Under the pieces are notes generated by a model that saw nothing but the letters and a program-made list of their open reading frames with translations, made no database searches and was not told the DNA's origin. Below are positions 1 through 8,806 of a stretch of DNA of 64,000 bases, piece by piece. The translations under genes were made by a program, and so were the position numbers. Within the stretch, counting starts at the first letter, position 1; every line of letters begins with the position of its first letter. Origin of the DNA: Microbacterium sp. zg-B185 (GTDB taxonomy: Bacteria; Actinomycetota; Actinomycetes; Actinomycetales; Microbacteriaceae); NCBI RefSeq assembly GCF_030246885.1, contig NZ_CP126739.1, positions 310,001 to 374,000 of the forward strand, read 5' to 3'.

Positions 1-120
1 GGCGGCGAGGTCAACGCTCCACACCATCGCCGTCGGTAACACCGATCCAGCGGCTTGGGCGACGGCCAGCGGAACGAGGACAGGAAGCTGGTCGCCTCGA
101 ACGATGATGTCTGCAGTCAT
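1..120 (-). CDS. 5' end of an unidentified gene (cut by window edge)
   Basis: Forty codons read leftward from an ATG at 118-120 and run off the window without a stop. The protein begins MTADIIVRGDQLPVLVPLAV. An AGAGGAA ribosome-binding site sits five to six bases upstream. It lies downstream of tctB in the same direction, with about 180 bases between that contain no convincing gene, so it could belong to the same transport/malonate locus. The visible part has a hydrophobic, alanine-rich stretch but no motif I can assign, so I give no function. Confidence 0.5.
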   Translation of the reverse strand, partial: MTADIIVRGDQLPVLVPLAVAQAAGSVLPTAMVWSVDLAA

Positions 121-301
121 GGCATTTCCTCTGGTCGGCGTCACGAACGAACGTGCCGACCAGACTTCCCGGCTCACCATGTCTGCGGACCGAACCGCAG
201 ACATCCATGACCCTACGTCATGTTCGCCGTGAGGAGCAGATCCCTCCCGCTTTGCACTGCGCACACGCGACCTGCCGCTTGACCACATTCGCGGGGTGCC
301 A

Positions 302-802
302 TTATCCCCATCCAGTCAGCAATGCCGGCGGAACGTGGATTGCCAGCAGCACGATCAGAAGATTCAGGACCACCCCGAAGCTGACCACGGATATCGCGAT
401 GTATATCCAGCTTCGACCCCCGGAGAAGCGAAGCACCGCGACCAGCCAAAGCAGGGACGCGTAGAAGAACGGAACCACGAGGGCCAGTGCTGGCAACGCG
501 ATCAGCCACAGAACCCAGACCAGAACTCGTCGGCGTATGACCGACGAGTCCAGGACTTCACCGTCGGTGACCGATGCGCCGAGATCCGTCACCTCGCCGT
601 CGACGACGGATTCACCCGCCATCACTTTTCGCAAGTCCCGGCCGAACCCGTACCCTGATGCAAGGGCACCCCCCACGGCAATGAAGGCGGGGAACCAGTA
701 CGTGGGACTGGCGATCGCGCCCAGCGCCAGTATTGCCGCTGCGGTGAAGACGATGAAGACGACTCCCGTCGAGATCACGCGGATAACGCTGAGGTTAGGC
801 AC
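302..802 (-). CDS. tctB: TctB, small membrane subunit of a tripartite tricarboxylate transporter
   Basis: This 166-residue protein is the small, poorly conserved membrane subunit of a TTT carrier. It shows about four hydrophobic segments (roughly residues 7-30, 33-52, 90-112 and 118-160) with a polar, acidic loop between the second and third, which is the usual TctB layout and length. It overlaps the end of tctA by eight bases, so the two are translationally coupled. Identification rests on topology and on the tctC-tctA-tctB order rather than on sequence motifs. It should act in the cytoplasmic membrane with TctA to import a carboxylate delivered by TctC. Confidence 0.85.
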   Translation of the reverse strand: MPNLSVIRVISTGVVFIVFTAAAILALGAIASPTYWFPAFIAVGGALASGYGFGRDLRKVMAGESVVDGEVTDLGASVTDGEVLDSSVIRRRVLVWVLWLIALPALALVVPFFYASLLWLVAVLRFSGGRSWIYIAISVVSFGVVLNLLIVLLAIHVPPALLTGWG

Positions 803-2315
803 TGTTCACCTTCTCTCTGGTCCAGATCGACTTGGTAATGCTCCAGAGTTTGCCGGACCCGTTTGCGAAGCCCGCGACGAGCGTGGCGATGACCAGCAAC
901 CCGATGACGATCGTGGCGGGCTGGGTCAACCAGCTCCAGTCGTATCTGCTCACGGAGATCCAAAGATAGTTCTCGGCACCCTGCCCTAACACGAATCCGA
1001 TGATCAGCGGTGGGCGCGGCCACTTGATGGCTTGCATGCCCCAAGACAGGATCGCGAGGATGATGACGCTCGCGATGTCTCCCCAGTGAATTCCCGACTG
1101 GTACGCGGCCAGGACCATCACGATGATCAGGAAGGGGGCGTAGCTGTATGGTTTGAGCAGACTGAGTTTGCTCAGCGGTCCCGTCAGACTGGCGCTGGCG
1201 ATTGCCCCGAGCGCGTTCGCCAGGGCCAGGGTCCAGACGAAAACGAAGATCAGGTAGATGTTCTCCGGTCGCAGGATAGTCGGCCCGGTCGCGACGCCCA
1301 TGGTTGCCAGACCGCCGAGGAGAATCGCGGCGGTGGCGCTGCCGGGAATGCCGAACATCAGCGTCGGGACGAGGACCCCGCCGTCCTTTGCATTGTTTGC
1401 TGCCTCGGGTGCGATGACACCGCGGATGTCGCCCTTGCCGAAGTTGTCACGATCCTTCTTGACGAGCCGTTTTGTTGCACCATACGCGATCCAGTCGATG
1501 ACACTTCCCCCGATCCCTGGGATGATTCCCAAGGCGGTACCGAGGAGGGAGTTGCCGACGACCACCCGCTTGTGGCGGAACACTTCTCTCGCCCCGCGGA
1601 GGACTCCACCCTTCGTGAGCGTGGCATTCTTTGCCACGGATTCCCCCTGTACGAGAAGGGACAGCACGGAGGGAATCGCGAAAAGGCCAATGGCAAGCAC
1701 CGCCAAATCTATTCCGTCGAACAGATACAGCACGTCCCCCGTGAAGCGGTAGTCGCCTGTCATGTTGGCACTGCCGATCATGGCCAGGAGCATGCCCAAC
1801 AATCCGGTGATGAGCGCTGGTGCCAGCGCGCCACGTGATATGACGATCACCAGACACAGTCCAAGTAGCGAAAGCATGAAGAGTTGTGGCGATCCGATGC
1901 CGACGATGATCGGTCGGGCGACGGGTATCAACAGGAAAAGAGCGACCGCGCCGATTATGCCGCCGATCATGTTGGACGTGAACGCTGCCCCCAGTGCCAC
2001 GTTGGCGAGACCCTTTCGGGCCATGGGGTAGCCATCGACCACCGTGGCTTGGGACGCGGCGGTACCCGGCACGCCCATAAGCACGGACGGGAACGTGTCC
2101 CCGATTGTCGTGGCCGCATTCAAGCCGATGAGCATCCCGATGCCGCTCGCAGGATCCATTCCCACGATCAGTGGTAGCAGGACCGCCATCCCGGTTATCC
2201 CGCCTAGCCCCGGGATGAGGCCGAGAACCAGCCCGATGCCCACTCCGACAACGAGCCACAGCAGGTGCTCGAAGCTCAAGATCATCTGCAGCGCTTCCAA
2301 GGCAGATTCAAACAC
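795..2315 (-). CDS. tctA: TctA, large membrane subunit of a tripartite tricarboxylate transporter
   Basis: A 506-residue polytopic membrane protein of the length usual for TctA. The family's glycine/proline signatures are present: GLIPGLGG at about 32-39 and GVPGTAAS at about 81-88, plus a second FGIPGS-type motif in the C-terminal half. It is the channel-forming subunit of a secondary, proton- or sodium-driven carrier that takes a substrate from the periplasmic-type binding protein TctC. It begins 45 bases after tctC and overlaps tctB, forming a leftward tctC-tctA-tctB operon. The substrate is not readable from sequence; malonate or a malonate derivative is inferred from the divergent malonyl-CoA genes. 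Confidence 0.93.
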   Translation of the reverse strand: MFESALEALQMILSFEHLLWLVVGVGIGLVLGLIPGLGGITGMAVLLPLIVGMDPASGIGMLIGLNAATTIGDTFPSVLMGVPGTAASQATVVDGYPMARKGLANVALGAAFTSNMIGGIIGAVALFLLIPVARPIIVGIGSPQLFMLSLLGLCLVIVISRGALAPALITGLLGMLLAMIGSANMTGDYRFTGDVLYLFDGIDLAVLAIGLFAIPSVLSLLVQGESVAKNATLTKGGVLRGAREVFRHKRVVVGNSLLGTALGIIPGIGGSVIDWIAYGATKRLVKKDRDNFGKGDIRGVIAPEAANNAKDGGVLVPTLMFGIPGSATAAILLGGLATMGVATGPTILRPENIYLIFVFVWTLALANALGAIASASLTGPLSKLSLLKPYSYAPFLIIVMVLAAYQSGIHWGDIASVIILAILSWGMQAIKWPRPPLIIGFVLGQGAENYLWISVSRYDWSWLTQPATIVIGLLVIATLVAGFANGSGKLWSITKSIWTREKVNSA

Positions 2316-2360
2316 CGACGATCACCTTTCGTTGGTGGCGCGCCCGCTGGCTGAGTGCAG

Positions 2361-3476
2361 TCACCGCGTGGAGACTTCGCTGATGTAATCCGCGACCCAT
2401 TTGACCTGGTCGGATGACATGTCCATCGCTGCCGCCAGCGATTCGTTCGCCTCCTCGCCGAGCAGCACGGGGGGAGCTTCGCCCAGAAGCTTGCCCGCCT
2501 CCTCGAGGAACTGCGGATCAGCCACCACCTTTGCAACTGCGGCGTGCAACGCGGCCTTCGCTTCGTCTGGTGCGTCTCCGTGGATCCAGTAGTTGCGCAG
2601 CAGGTTGGTTTGTGCCGTCGTCACGGCGCGGTAGACATCCCAGCCGGTCCCTTCGGCGGATTTGCCGGTAAGGGTCTCGAAGGCCTCGAGCATCGTCGGA
2701 AGATCGGGGAATGCCGGGTCTCGAACGACCTCACCGTCCTTTACATAGCCCTGGGTCATGAGGGGAGTGATATCTCCGTCCTCCTCCAACGGGAGAACGT
2801 TGTTCAGATAGTGAGACGATGTGGAGTTTCCTGCGCTCAATTCCCCACGCATAACTGCAGTGGTGATCGACCCGCCACCGTCGTAGCCCATCAACGGTTT
2901 GAAGGAAGGGATGCCCAGTTGGTCCAGCGCGAAGACTCGAACGGACTCAGAGGCGTTCAATTCCATGCCACCGTAGAAGACAGTGGCATCCTGTCCGGTC
3001 AGGTCCTCGAGCGACGTGATGCCGGCGGCGACGCTGCCGAAGATTGTCATTCCGCCACCGAAGGCCACCAGCGTTTCGTAGTCCATCGGATCGAACTGCA
3101 CACCTTCCTTGTCCAAAAGCGTTGACGCGATGATTCCGCCTGACGCCATAGCGAGTGTGAGCCCGTCCTCGTGGTCGGCGCGTTCGAAAGTGTTGAGGCC
3201 CTCCTTCTGACCGCCTCCAGGCACGTTCTGGACGACGATCTGAGGCTCGCCTTCTAGGTATTCCGAGAGATAGCCGGCGAACATTCGGCTGAATGTGTCC
3301 GAGGCCCCGCCCGCGTCGAACGGGACGATCAGGGTGATCTTCTGGCCTTCATAGAACGCCCCCTCTTTTTCGTCGTCGTTGGCGGCCTGCTGGTTCGTCA
3401 CACCACAGCCCGTGATGGCGAGAAGCGCGGCTGCGCCTAGCGCGCAGCCGAATAGGACACGGTTTTTTGATGACAT
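2361..3476 (-). CDS. tctC: TctC/Bug-family solute-binding lipoprotein
   Basis: The 371-residue extracellular binding component of the TTT transporter. It has a lipoprotein signal peptide with lipobox ITGC (Cys24), then the Bug/TctC fold, including the N-terminal IVPFDAGGASDTFSRM-type segment that in this family contacts the substrate carboxylate. The ATG at 3476 is chosen because GGGAGG lies nine bases upstream; an in-frame TTG at 3485 is too close to that site. It is the first gene of the leftward operon and diverges from the malonyl-CoA decarboxylase gene, with operator-like palindromes between them. Family assignment is strong; ligand is unknown. Confidence 0.92.
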   Translation of the reverse strand: MSSKNRVLFGCALGAAALLAITGCGVTNQQAANDDEKEGAFYEGQKITLIVPFDAGGASDTFSRMFAGYLSEYLEGEPQIVVQNVPGGGQKEGLNTFERADHEDGLTLAMASGGIIASTLLDKEGVQFDPMDYETLVAFGGGMTIFGSVAAGITSLEDLTGQDATVFYGGMELNASESVRVFALDQLGIPSFKPLMGYDGGGSITTAVMRGELSAGNSTSSHYLNNVLPLEEDGDITPLMTQGYVKDGEVVRDPAFPDLPTMLEAFETLTGKSAEGTGWDVYRAVTTAQTNLLRNYWIHGDAPDEAKAALHAAVAKVVADPQFLEEAGKLLGEAPPVLLGEEANESLAAAMDMSSDQVKWVADYISEVSTR

Positions 3477-3573
3477 CGTCGTCAACCTCCCTGGGGTGCG
3501 GAAATACCTGTTCGCGCTCTCCGGCGCTATGTACTGGCTGACTCGCTATCGTCGACGTCAGCGTGGGGTCAGC

Positions 3574-3605
3574 ATTGCATACAATCCGCGTGGAATGCTA
3601 TACAT
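3574..3605. promoter_or_regulatory. Candidate GntR/FCD (MatR-like) operator pair
   Basis: ATTGCATACAAT at 3574-3585 is one base from the perfect palindrome ATTGTATACAAT, the kind of site used by FCD-type GntR regulators. A second, imperfect copy (ATGCTATACAT) lies at about 3595-3605. They sit between the divergent tctC and decarboxylase genes; the right copy contains a TATAC -10-like core seven bases or so before the GGAGG at 3611. The likely ligand-responsive protein is the GntR regulator at 8807-9487. Site and promoter roles are inferred from sequence form and position. Confidence 0.5.
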
Positions 3606-3622
3606 CAGTTGGAGGCGTTGCG

Positions 3623-4594
3623 ATGAAGCAGAAACGAACGGATACGACGGACTGGTCTCCCGACGCATATGCGGACGTTGCCGGGCACCCTCCCGCAGCC
3701 AACCGACCGCTGGCGTACTGCGATGGTGTCCGCGCGATTGTTGCGATGCGGGAAGAGCTGCTGGAGCGCGGTGGCAACGCGACGTTCGGAGCTGTCACAG
3801 CTGAAGATCTTCGCCCGCTCTTAGCCGCGTTGTTCTCGCCCTCGGCTCTTGAACTTCGGTCCGTGGGCTGGGACAGCCCTGGGAGTGTGCTGGACCACAT
3901 TGTCCGGCACGAGGCAGTCGTCGAGATCGCCGACCGGTGTGAGCTGAGGCGACGACTGCAACCGGAGGATCGGCGCTGCTTCGGCCTTTTTCACCCCGCG
4001 ATGCCTGACGAACCGGTCATCTTCACCGAGATCGCACTGACTCGTAGGCCGGTGAGCGCGATTGGCGAGATTCTCGGGCGAGAGCGGATCGCGATTCGGG
4101 AGGAGGATGCGACGACGGCTGTCTTCTACTCGATCTCGAGCTCTCAGCCCGGGTTGCGTGGCATCGCGTTCGGCGATCTTCTGATCCGACGAGCGGCCGC
4201 AGCACTTCTGGACCAGCTACCCCGTCTCGAACAGTTCATCACCCTTTCGCCCCTTCCGGGTTTTCGCGGATGGCTCTCCGCCAGCGCTGAATTCCAAAGC
4301 ACGACACCCTCTCCGAGGCAATCGATGGCTGAGCCATCCACCGGTGTGCTTGAGGTCGGCACATCGACTGGAGACGATGAGCTTCGCGGCAGCGCGGAGG
4401 AGTACCTCCTGCAGGCTCGGCGAGGCGATGGTCGCCCGGTCGATCCCGTTGCGAGGTTCCACCTTGGAAACGGCGCGCGGCTCACACACATTCACCTCAA
4501 TGCAGACCAGAGTCCTCGCGGCATCAAGCAGTCCTTCGGCGTGATGGCGAGCTACCGTTACGAAAGGCAGGACCTGTGCATTCAGCCGAGTTAA
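3623..4594 (+). CDS. Malonyl-CoA decarboxylase, short form
   Basis: The 323 residues match the catalytic part of malonyl-CoA decarboxylase, which turns malonyl-CoA into acetyl-CoA and CO2. Family blocks are in order: FHPAMPDEP at about 123-131, FYSISSSQ at 168-175 (the block holding the catalytic serine of the human enzyme), LSPLPGF at 208-214 and ARFHLGNGA at 277-285 with the catalytic-type His280, then SPRGIKQS near 297-304. Rhizobial MatA is about 460 residues, so most of the N-terminal helical domain is missing. ATG at 3623 is chosen for the GGAGG seven bases before it. The gene overlaps matB by 19 bases. Confidence 0.88.
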   Translation: MKQKRTDTTDWSPDAYADVAGHPPAANRPLAYCDGVRAIVAMREELLERGGNATFGAVTAEDLRPLLAALFSPSALELRSVGWDSPGSVLDHIVRHEAVVEIADRCELRRRLQPEDRRCFGLFHPAMPDEPVIFTEIALTRRPVSAIGEILGRERIAIREEDATTAVFYSISSSQPGLRGIAFGDLLIRRAAAALLDQLPRLEQFITLSPLPGFRGWLSASAEFQSTTPSPRQSMAEPSTGVLEVGTSTGDDELRGSAEEYLLQARRGDGRPVDPVARFHLGNGARLTHIHLNADQSPRGIKQSFGVMASYRYERQDLCIQPS

Positions 4595-6081
4595 ACCTGT
4601 ACGCGGATCTGATCCCCCCCGGCGCTGAGGCGGGAAGCATCGCCATCGCTGTACCCGGCCGAGAAACTGTCGGGTACAAGGATCTTGCCGATCTCTCGGC
4701 CCGGTACGCGAACGTTCTGCAAACGTGCGGACTCGTGCCGGGTGGACGGGTGCTCGCCATCACCGACAAGAGCGTGGAAGCGATCGGGCTCTACCTGGCC
4801 ACGTTGCGGGCAGGCGGTGTCTTCGTGCCGCTGAACCCCGCCTACACGAGTGCGGAGCTGGAGTACTTCATCGCTGACGTTCGGCCGACCATCGTGGTGA
4901 GCGATCCATCGAGATCCGAGGAAGTCACGCGAATATGCGATGGGCTCCCTGCTCGAGTGCTCAGTCTTGGTAGCGAAGGCGCGGGCACCCTCGCGAGCGA
5001 GTCCCTTACGCAATCCGCGACGCATGCCGTGGCAGCTCGTGCATCCGAGGATCTCGCGGCAATCCTGTACACCTCGGGCACCACTGGTCGGTCGAAGGGC
5101 GCCATGCTCAGCCATGGAAACCTACGCGCCAACGCGAGGGCACTTTGCAACGTATGGGGTTATAGCGACACGGATGTCCTAATTCACGCGCTCCCGATCT
5201 TCCATACGCACGGGCTGTTCGTCGGACTCAACGTGTCGTTCCTATCTAAGGCGTCCCTGATCCTGTTGCCGACGTTCAATGCTCAGGCGGTTGCGGCGAG
5301 CCTGCCGGATGCGACCGTGCTCATGGGCGTTCCGACGTACTACACCAGGCTCTTGGAGGTGCCTGACATTGCAGACCTCAGTAGCCACGTCCGGCTGTTC
5401 ATCTCCGGCTCCGCGCCGCTCCTCAGCGCGACGCATCATGCGTGGCGCGAGAGCACGGGACACGAAATCGTCGAACGCTATGGCATGACCGAGACCACCA
5501 TGCTGACCTCGAACCCGATCGCGGGCGCGCGGCGCCCCGGCACGGTCGGGCGACCACTCCCAGGGGTCAACGTCCAAATCACCGATCCAGACGATAACGG
5601 CATCGGAATGATTCAGGTGGCCGGACCGAACGTCTTCTTGGGCTACTGGGAAATGCCGGAAAAGACGGCAGAGGCGTTCACCTCCGACCGTCACTTCATC
5701 ACCGGCGACCTCGGGCGGATCGATGATGAGGGCTATTTGCATATCGTCGGACGGGAGAAGGACCTGGTCATCCGGGGAGGGTACAACGTCTATCCCAAGG
5801 AGGTTGAAACCGTGCTCGATGCCCTCGAGGGGGTTGCCGAGAGTGCTGTTTTCGGCATCCCCGACCACGATCTCGGCGAGCGCGTCATCGCGGCCATCGT
5901 CCTCGCTGACGGCGCCGCCATTCGGGAAGAGCAAATCGCTGATGATGTGGCGAGCCAGCTCGCCCGGTACAAGCGACCGGCTGCCTACATGTTCATGCCG
6001 TCGCTGCCGCGCAACGTCATGGGCAAGGTACAGAAGTCGGTTCTGCGAGATGCTGCGACGCATCTAGCCAACGCGCAGTAA
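4576..6081 (+). CDS. matB: Malonyl-CoA synthetase (malonate-CoA ligase), ANL superfamily
   Basis: A 501-residue acyl-CoA synthetase that most likely activates malonate with ATP and CoA. The AMP-binding signature YTSGTTGRSKG is at about 165-175, the HALPIFHTHGL block typical of MatB-like ligases at 204-214, YGMTET at 302-307, and the C-terminal hinge and catalytic lysine region (GREKDLVIRGG, then PRNVMGKVQ) near 395-485. GTG at 4576 follows AAAGGCAGGA and overlaps the end of the decarboxylase gene, so both enzymes are coupled. Together they give malonate to acetyl-CoA. A substituted malonate is possible as substrate; the ligase class is certain, the exact acid less so. Confidence 0.88.
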   Translation: MHSAELNLYADLIPPGAEAGSIAIAVPGRETVGYKDLADLSARYANVLQTCGLVPGGRVLAITDKSVEAIGLYLATLRAGGVFVPLNPAYTSAELEYFIADVRPTIVVSDPSRSEEVTRICDGLPARVLSLGSEGAGTLASESLTQSATHAVAARASEDLAAILYTSGTTGRSKGAMLSHGNLRANARALCNVWGYSDTDVLIHALPIFHTHGLFVGLNVSFLSKASLILLPTFNAQAVAASLPDATVLMGVPTYYTRLLEVPDIADLSSHVRLFISGSAPLLSATHHAWRESTGHEIVERYGMTETTMLTSNPIAGARRPGTVGRPLPGVNVQITDPDDNGIGMIQVAGPNVFLGYWEMPEKTAEAFTSDRHFITGDLGRIDDEGYLHIVGREKDLVIRGGYNVYPKEVETVLDALEGVAESAVFGIPDHDLGERVIAAIVLADGAAIREEQIADDVASQLARYKRPAAYMFMPSLPRNVMGKVQKSVLRDAATHLANAQ

Positions 6082-6138
6082 CGCAAAAGACCCCAACGAG
6101 AGCTCACCATGCTCCCAGTGCACGCGAAAGAGGACGAA

Positions 6139-7833
6139 ATGAGCAATGCCGCCCTACGAACTCCCAATGTGGAAGCCGGGGACGCTGACAGCGGTACCGG
6201 CTACGTGGTGCACGACCCCACAGGCTATGCCCCAGAAGTGAAGGGCAAGGTGCCCGCCGGCAGGGTCGAGGCACTGGACGGGAAGACCGTCTATCTCGTC
6301 GACAGCCGGTTTGACGACTCGGTGGAGTTGCTCAAGCAGATGGAACTGTGGTTTCAGGAGAACATGCCCTCAGTTGTCATCCGCATGGTTGCCCTCGCCT
6401 CCACGTATGCGAAGGACGATCCTGAACTGTGGGAGCGCATACGGGCCGACGGCGACGCGGCGATACTCGGGGTCGGGCACTGCAGTACCTGCGCGCCTGC
6501 GGTGTCCACGCATGCGATCACGCTCGAAACCAAATACGGCATCCCGACGGTCGCAGTACACACCGAAAAGTTCGAGAAGGTTGTCAAATCTGTGACGCGA
6601 ATGGGCGGACTGCCCCAGGCTCCACTCGTTTTTGTGCCGCAGCCTGTGATGGGCAAGTCCGCAGCCGAACTGCGCGAGTACGTCCATGGATCGGACCCTG
6701 TGACCGGCACGCCGGTCATGCAGGCGGTCATCGAGGGACTCACTCGCCCGCTTCCCCAGACCGCCTCCGCGATTCCCGCCGCGAGACGCTCAGAAAACCG
6801 ATTGCTCGCCCCCGCAAGCGAGGATGCACTGCACGAACTGTTCCTCACTCGCGACTGGACGGACAAACTCCCCATCGTTCTTCCGACCGAGCGGCGGGTT
6901 CGTGAAATGCTGGCCGGTACAAGCCGCGACGCAGAAGAGATCGTCGGCCGGATGCAGCCTACGGAGAACCGCGGCGCTTGGGACTACACGGTGGAGAAGG
7001 TTGCGGTAAACGCAGTCATGGCGGGCGCGAAGCCGGACCACTTCCCGGTGATCCTTGCTTTGGCCGCGAGCGGTCGTAGCGCCCGCGGCAGCACGTCGAG
7101 TTCGGGGGCTGCGATGGTGGTGGTCAATGGGCCGATACGGGCCGAGATCGGTATGAACTCTGGGATCGGCGCGCTGGGTCCCTATAACCGGGCAAATGCG
7201 ACGATCGGTCGTGCGTATGGGTTGCTGTCGCAGAATCTGCAGGGCGGGTCCGTGCCAGGTGAAACGTTTATGGGGTCACTCGGCAACAACTACACCTATA
7301 ACAGCATCACCTTCGCGGAGAATGAGGAACGTTCGCCCTGGGAGCCGCTCCATGTTCAACGCGGGTTCAAGCCTGATGACAGCACGGTGAGCATCTTCTA
7401 CGGCAACAGGTCGACGACTTTCAGCCTGGGGCTACGAGCCGGCTATTGGCGTGAGCACGTCAGGGATATGCTGCTCGGCACAGACGCCGTCACTGCTCCC
7501 GTTCTCTTGCTGGATCCCATCGTTGCCGAGCAGTTCGTGGACCGGGGTGGTTTCATAGACAAGGGCGCGCTGATCGCCTGGATCCACGAAACCGCTCGGA
7601 TGCCCGCGGGACGCTACTGGGACATGCAACTGATCCAGAACTACGTCTATCCGAGAGCGACCTACGGGGAGGAGCCGATGGCCAGTAATCTGCGTGCCAC
7701 GTCCGAGGAGTCGATCCACATGTTCTCCAAGGAGAGCATCAACGTCGTAGTGGTCGGCGGCGAGTCCAACGGATACTGGCAGATCATGGGATCGCGGCTC
7801 ACCGCAACCATCTCGATAGATGAGTGGCGCTGA
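6139..7833 (+). CDS. UGSC-like redox protein (Cys form) with an extra C-terminal domain
   Basis: A 564-residue protein of a poorly understood family. The N-terminal third resembles the UGSC (seleno)protein family: a beta-strand, then GVGHCSTCAP with Cys115 and Cys118 where the family has U-G-S-C, followed by an IPTVAVHTEKF-type strand. The codons are TGC, so no selenocysteine is needed. Residues about 235-564 form a second, glycine-rich domain (SSGAAMVVVNGP, NRANATIGRAYGL, GNNYTYNSITFAENEE) that I cannot name. ATG at 6139 has AGAGGA upstream; an earlier in-frame ATG at 6109 lacks a good site. A thioredoxin-reductase-like gene follows directly, which suggests a CxxC redox cycle. The reaction is unknown. 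Confidence 0.7.
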   Translation: MSNAALRTPNVEAGDADSGTGYVVHDPTGYAPEVKGKVPAGRVEALDGKTVYLVDSRFDDSVELLKQMELWFQENMPSVVIRMVALASTYAKDDPELWERIRADGDAAILGVGHCSTCAPAVSTHAITLETKYGIPTVAVHTEKFEKVVKSVTRMGGLPQAPLVFVPQPVMGKSAAELREYVHGSDPVTGTPVMQAVIEGLTRPLPQTASAIPAARRSENRLLAPASEDALHELFLTRDWTDKLPIVLPTERRVREMLAGTSRDAEEIVGRMQPTENRGAWDYTVEKVAVNAVMAGAKPDHFPVILALAASGRSARGSTSSSGAAMVVVNGPIRAEIGMNSGIGALGPYNRANATIGRAYGLLSQNLQGGSVPGETFMGSLGNNYTYNSITFAENEERSPWEPLHVQRGFKPDDSTVSIFYGNRSTTFSLGLRAGYWREHVRDMLLGTDAVTAPVLLLDPIVAEQFVDRGGFIDKGALIAWIHETARMPAGRYWDMQLIQNYVYPRATYGEEPMASNLRATSEESIHMFSKESINVVVVGGESNGYWQIMGSRLTATISIDEWR

Positions 7834-7861
7834 TGAAGGCCAACGCCGGGAGGGCACGGCA

Positions 7862-8806
7862 ATGACCGACTATGACGTAGTGGTAGTAGGGGCCGGTGTG
7901 GCTGGTCTGACGGCTGCGCGTCAGGCTGCGAAGGGTGGCGCGCGTGTCCTTGTCCTAGACCGCCAAGGGGTGGGCGGGCAGGTGGCTACGGTTGAGGACC
8001 TCACGAATGCGCCGGGGCGATCCGCCCCTATCGCCGGCTACGATCTCGGCGTTGAGCTTCTCGAAGAGGCGGAGGAAGCTGGGGCGGAAATCCTCTTGGC
8101 CGATATCGGGCGAATCGAAAAGTCGGGCAATGGCTTCGTGGTCACGGGCGCAGACGACCCGGTAGGCGCGACCGCCGTCATCATCGCGGCTGGGTCCACG
8201 CGGCGCGCACTCGGGGTCCCCGGGGAAAACGAATTCGAAGGTCGAGGGGTCTCCCGTTGTGCATCGTGTGACGGGCCATTCTTTCGCGGCAAACGGGTGA
8301 TCGTCGTGGGCGGTGGTGACTCCGCACTCGACGAAGCAAGGGTTCTCGCTGGTTTCGCCAGCGAGGTGGTCGTCGTCCACGTCGGGGAGGCACCGACTTC
8401 ACGCGTCGAGATCGCCCATCTGACGTTGGCCCGGAAAAACGTCCGATTCCACCAGAATTCAACTGTGAGCGCAATCCGCGGAGAGGACGTGGTTTCAGCG
8501 GTTGCAGTTCACAACCTGCTGACCGGCGACGAGAAGGAGCTGCCCGCACACGGGGTCTTCATCTACATAGGCCTATCGCCAAACACGTCCTGGATCAGCG
8601 GCCTTGTGGAATGCGACGAGTCTGGCCACATTGTGGTCGACGAGAAGCTGGCCACTTCGTGGGAAGGTGTCTTCGCCGCGGGCGACATCCGGAGCGGGTC
8701 TCTGGCCCTACTGACAGAATCTGCCGCTGACGGGGAGCGCGCCGGGGATTCCGCGCTGGAATACCTGACTCGCGCAAGAGCGACCAACGGCTTCGGGACG
8801 CCCTAG
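7862..8806 (+). CDS. Thioredoxin-reductase-like FAD/NAD(P) oxidoreductase
   Basis: A 314-residue low-molecular-weight thioredoxin reductase homologue of normal family length. It has the FAD-binding GAGVAG at about 10-15, the redox-active CASC at 133-136 followed by DGPFF, an NAD(P)-binding VVGGGDSA at about 148-155, and the C-terminal AAGDIR flavin motif near 280. ATG at 7862 is preceded by GGGAGGG; the start lies 28 bases after the preceding gene. It is unlikely to be the housekeeping TrxB, since it sits inside a catabolic operon with no thioredoxin gene; the adjacent CSTC protein is the obvious candidate electron acceptor (inference). Confidence 0.87.
   Translation: MTDYDVVVVGAGVAGLTAARQAAKGGARVLVLDRQGVGGQVATVEDLTNAPGRSAPIAGYDLGVELLEEAEEAGAEILLADIGRIEKSGNGFVVTGADDPVGATAVIIAAGSTRRALGVPGENEFEGRGVSRCASCDGPFFRGKRVIVVGGGDSALDEARVLAGFASEVVVVHVGEAPTSRVEIAHLTLARKNVRFHQNSTVSAIRGEDVVSAVAVHNLLTGDEKELPAHGVFIYIGLSPNTSWISGLVECDESGHIVVDEKLATSWEGVFAAGDIRSGSLALLTESAADGERAGDSALEYLTRARATNGFGTP

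Noticed and set aside
3563..3622. Upstream GTG start for the malonyl-CoA decarboxylase
   Set aside because: The extra 20 residues fit no family sequence, no ribosome-binding site precedes the GTG, and the segment contains the operator-like palindromes. The ATG at 3623 has GGAGG at good distance.
6479..6493. Selenocysteine in the UGSC-like protein
   Set aside because: The two cysteine positions are TGC codons and no in-frame TGA or selenocysteine insertion element is present, so this is a cysteine form.
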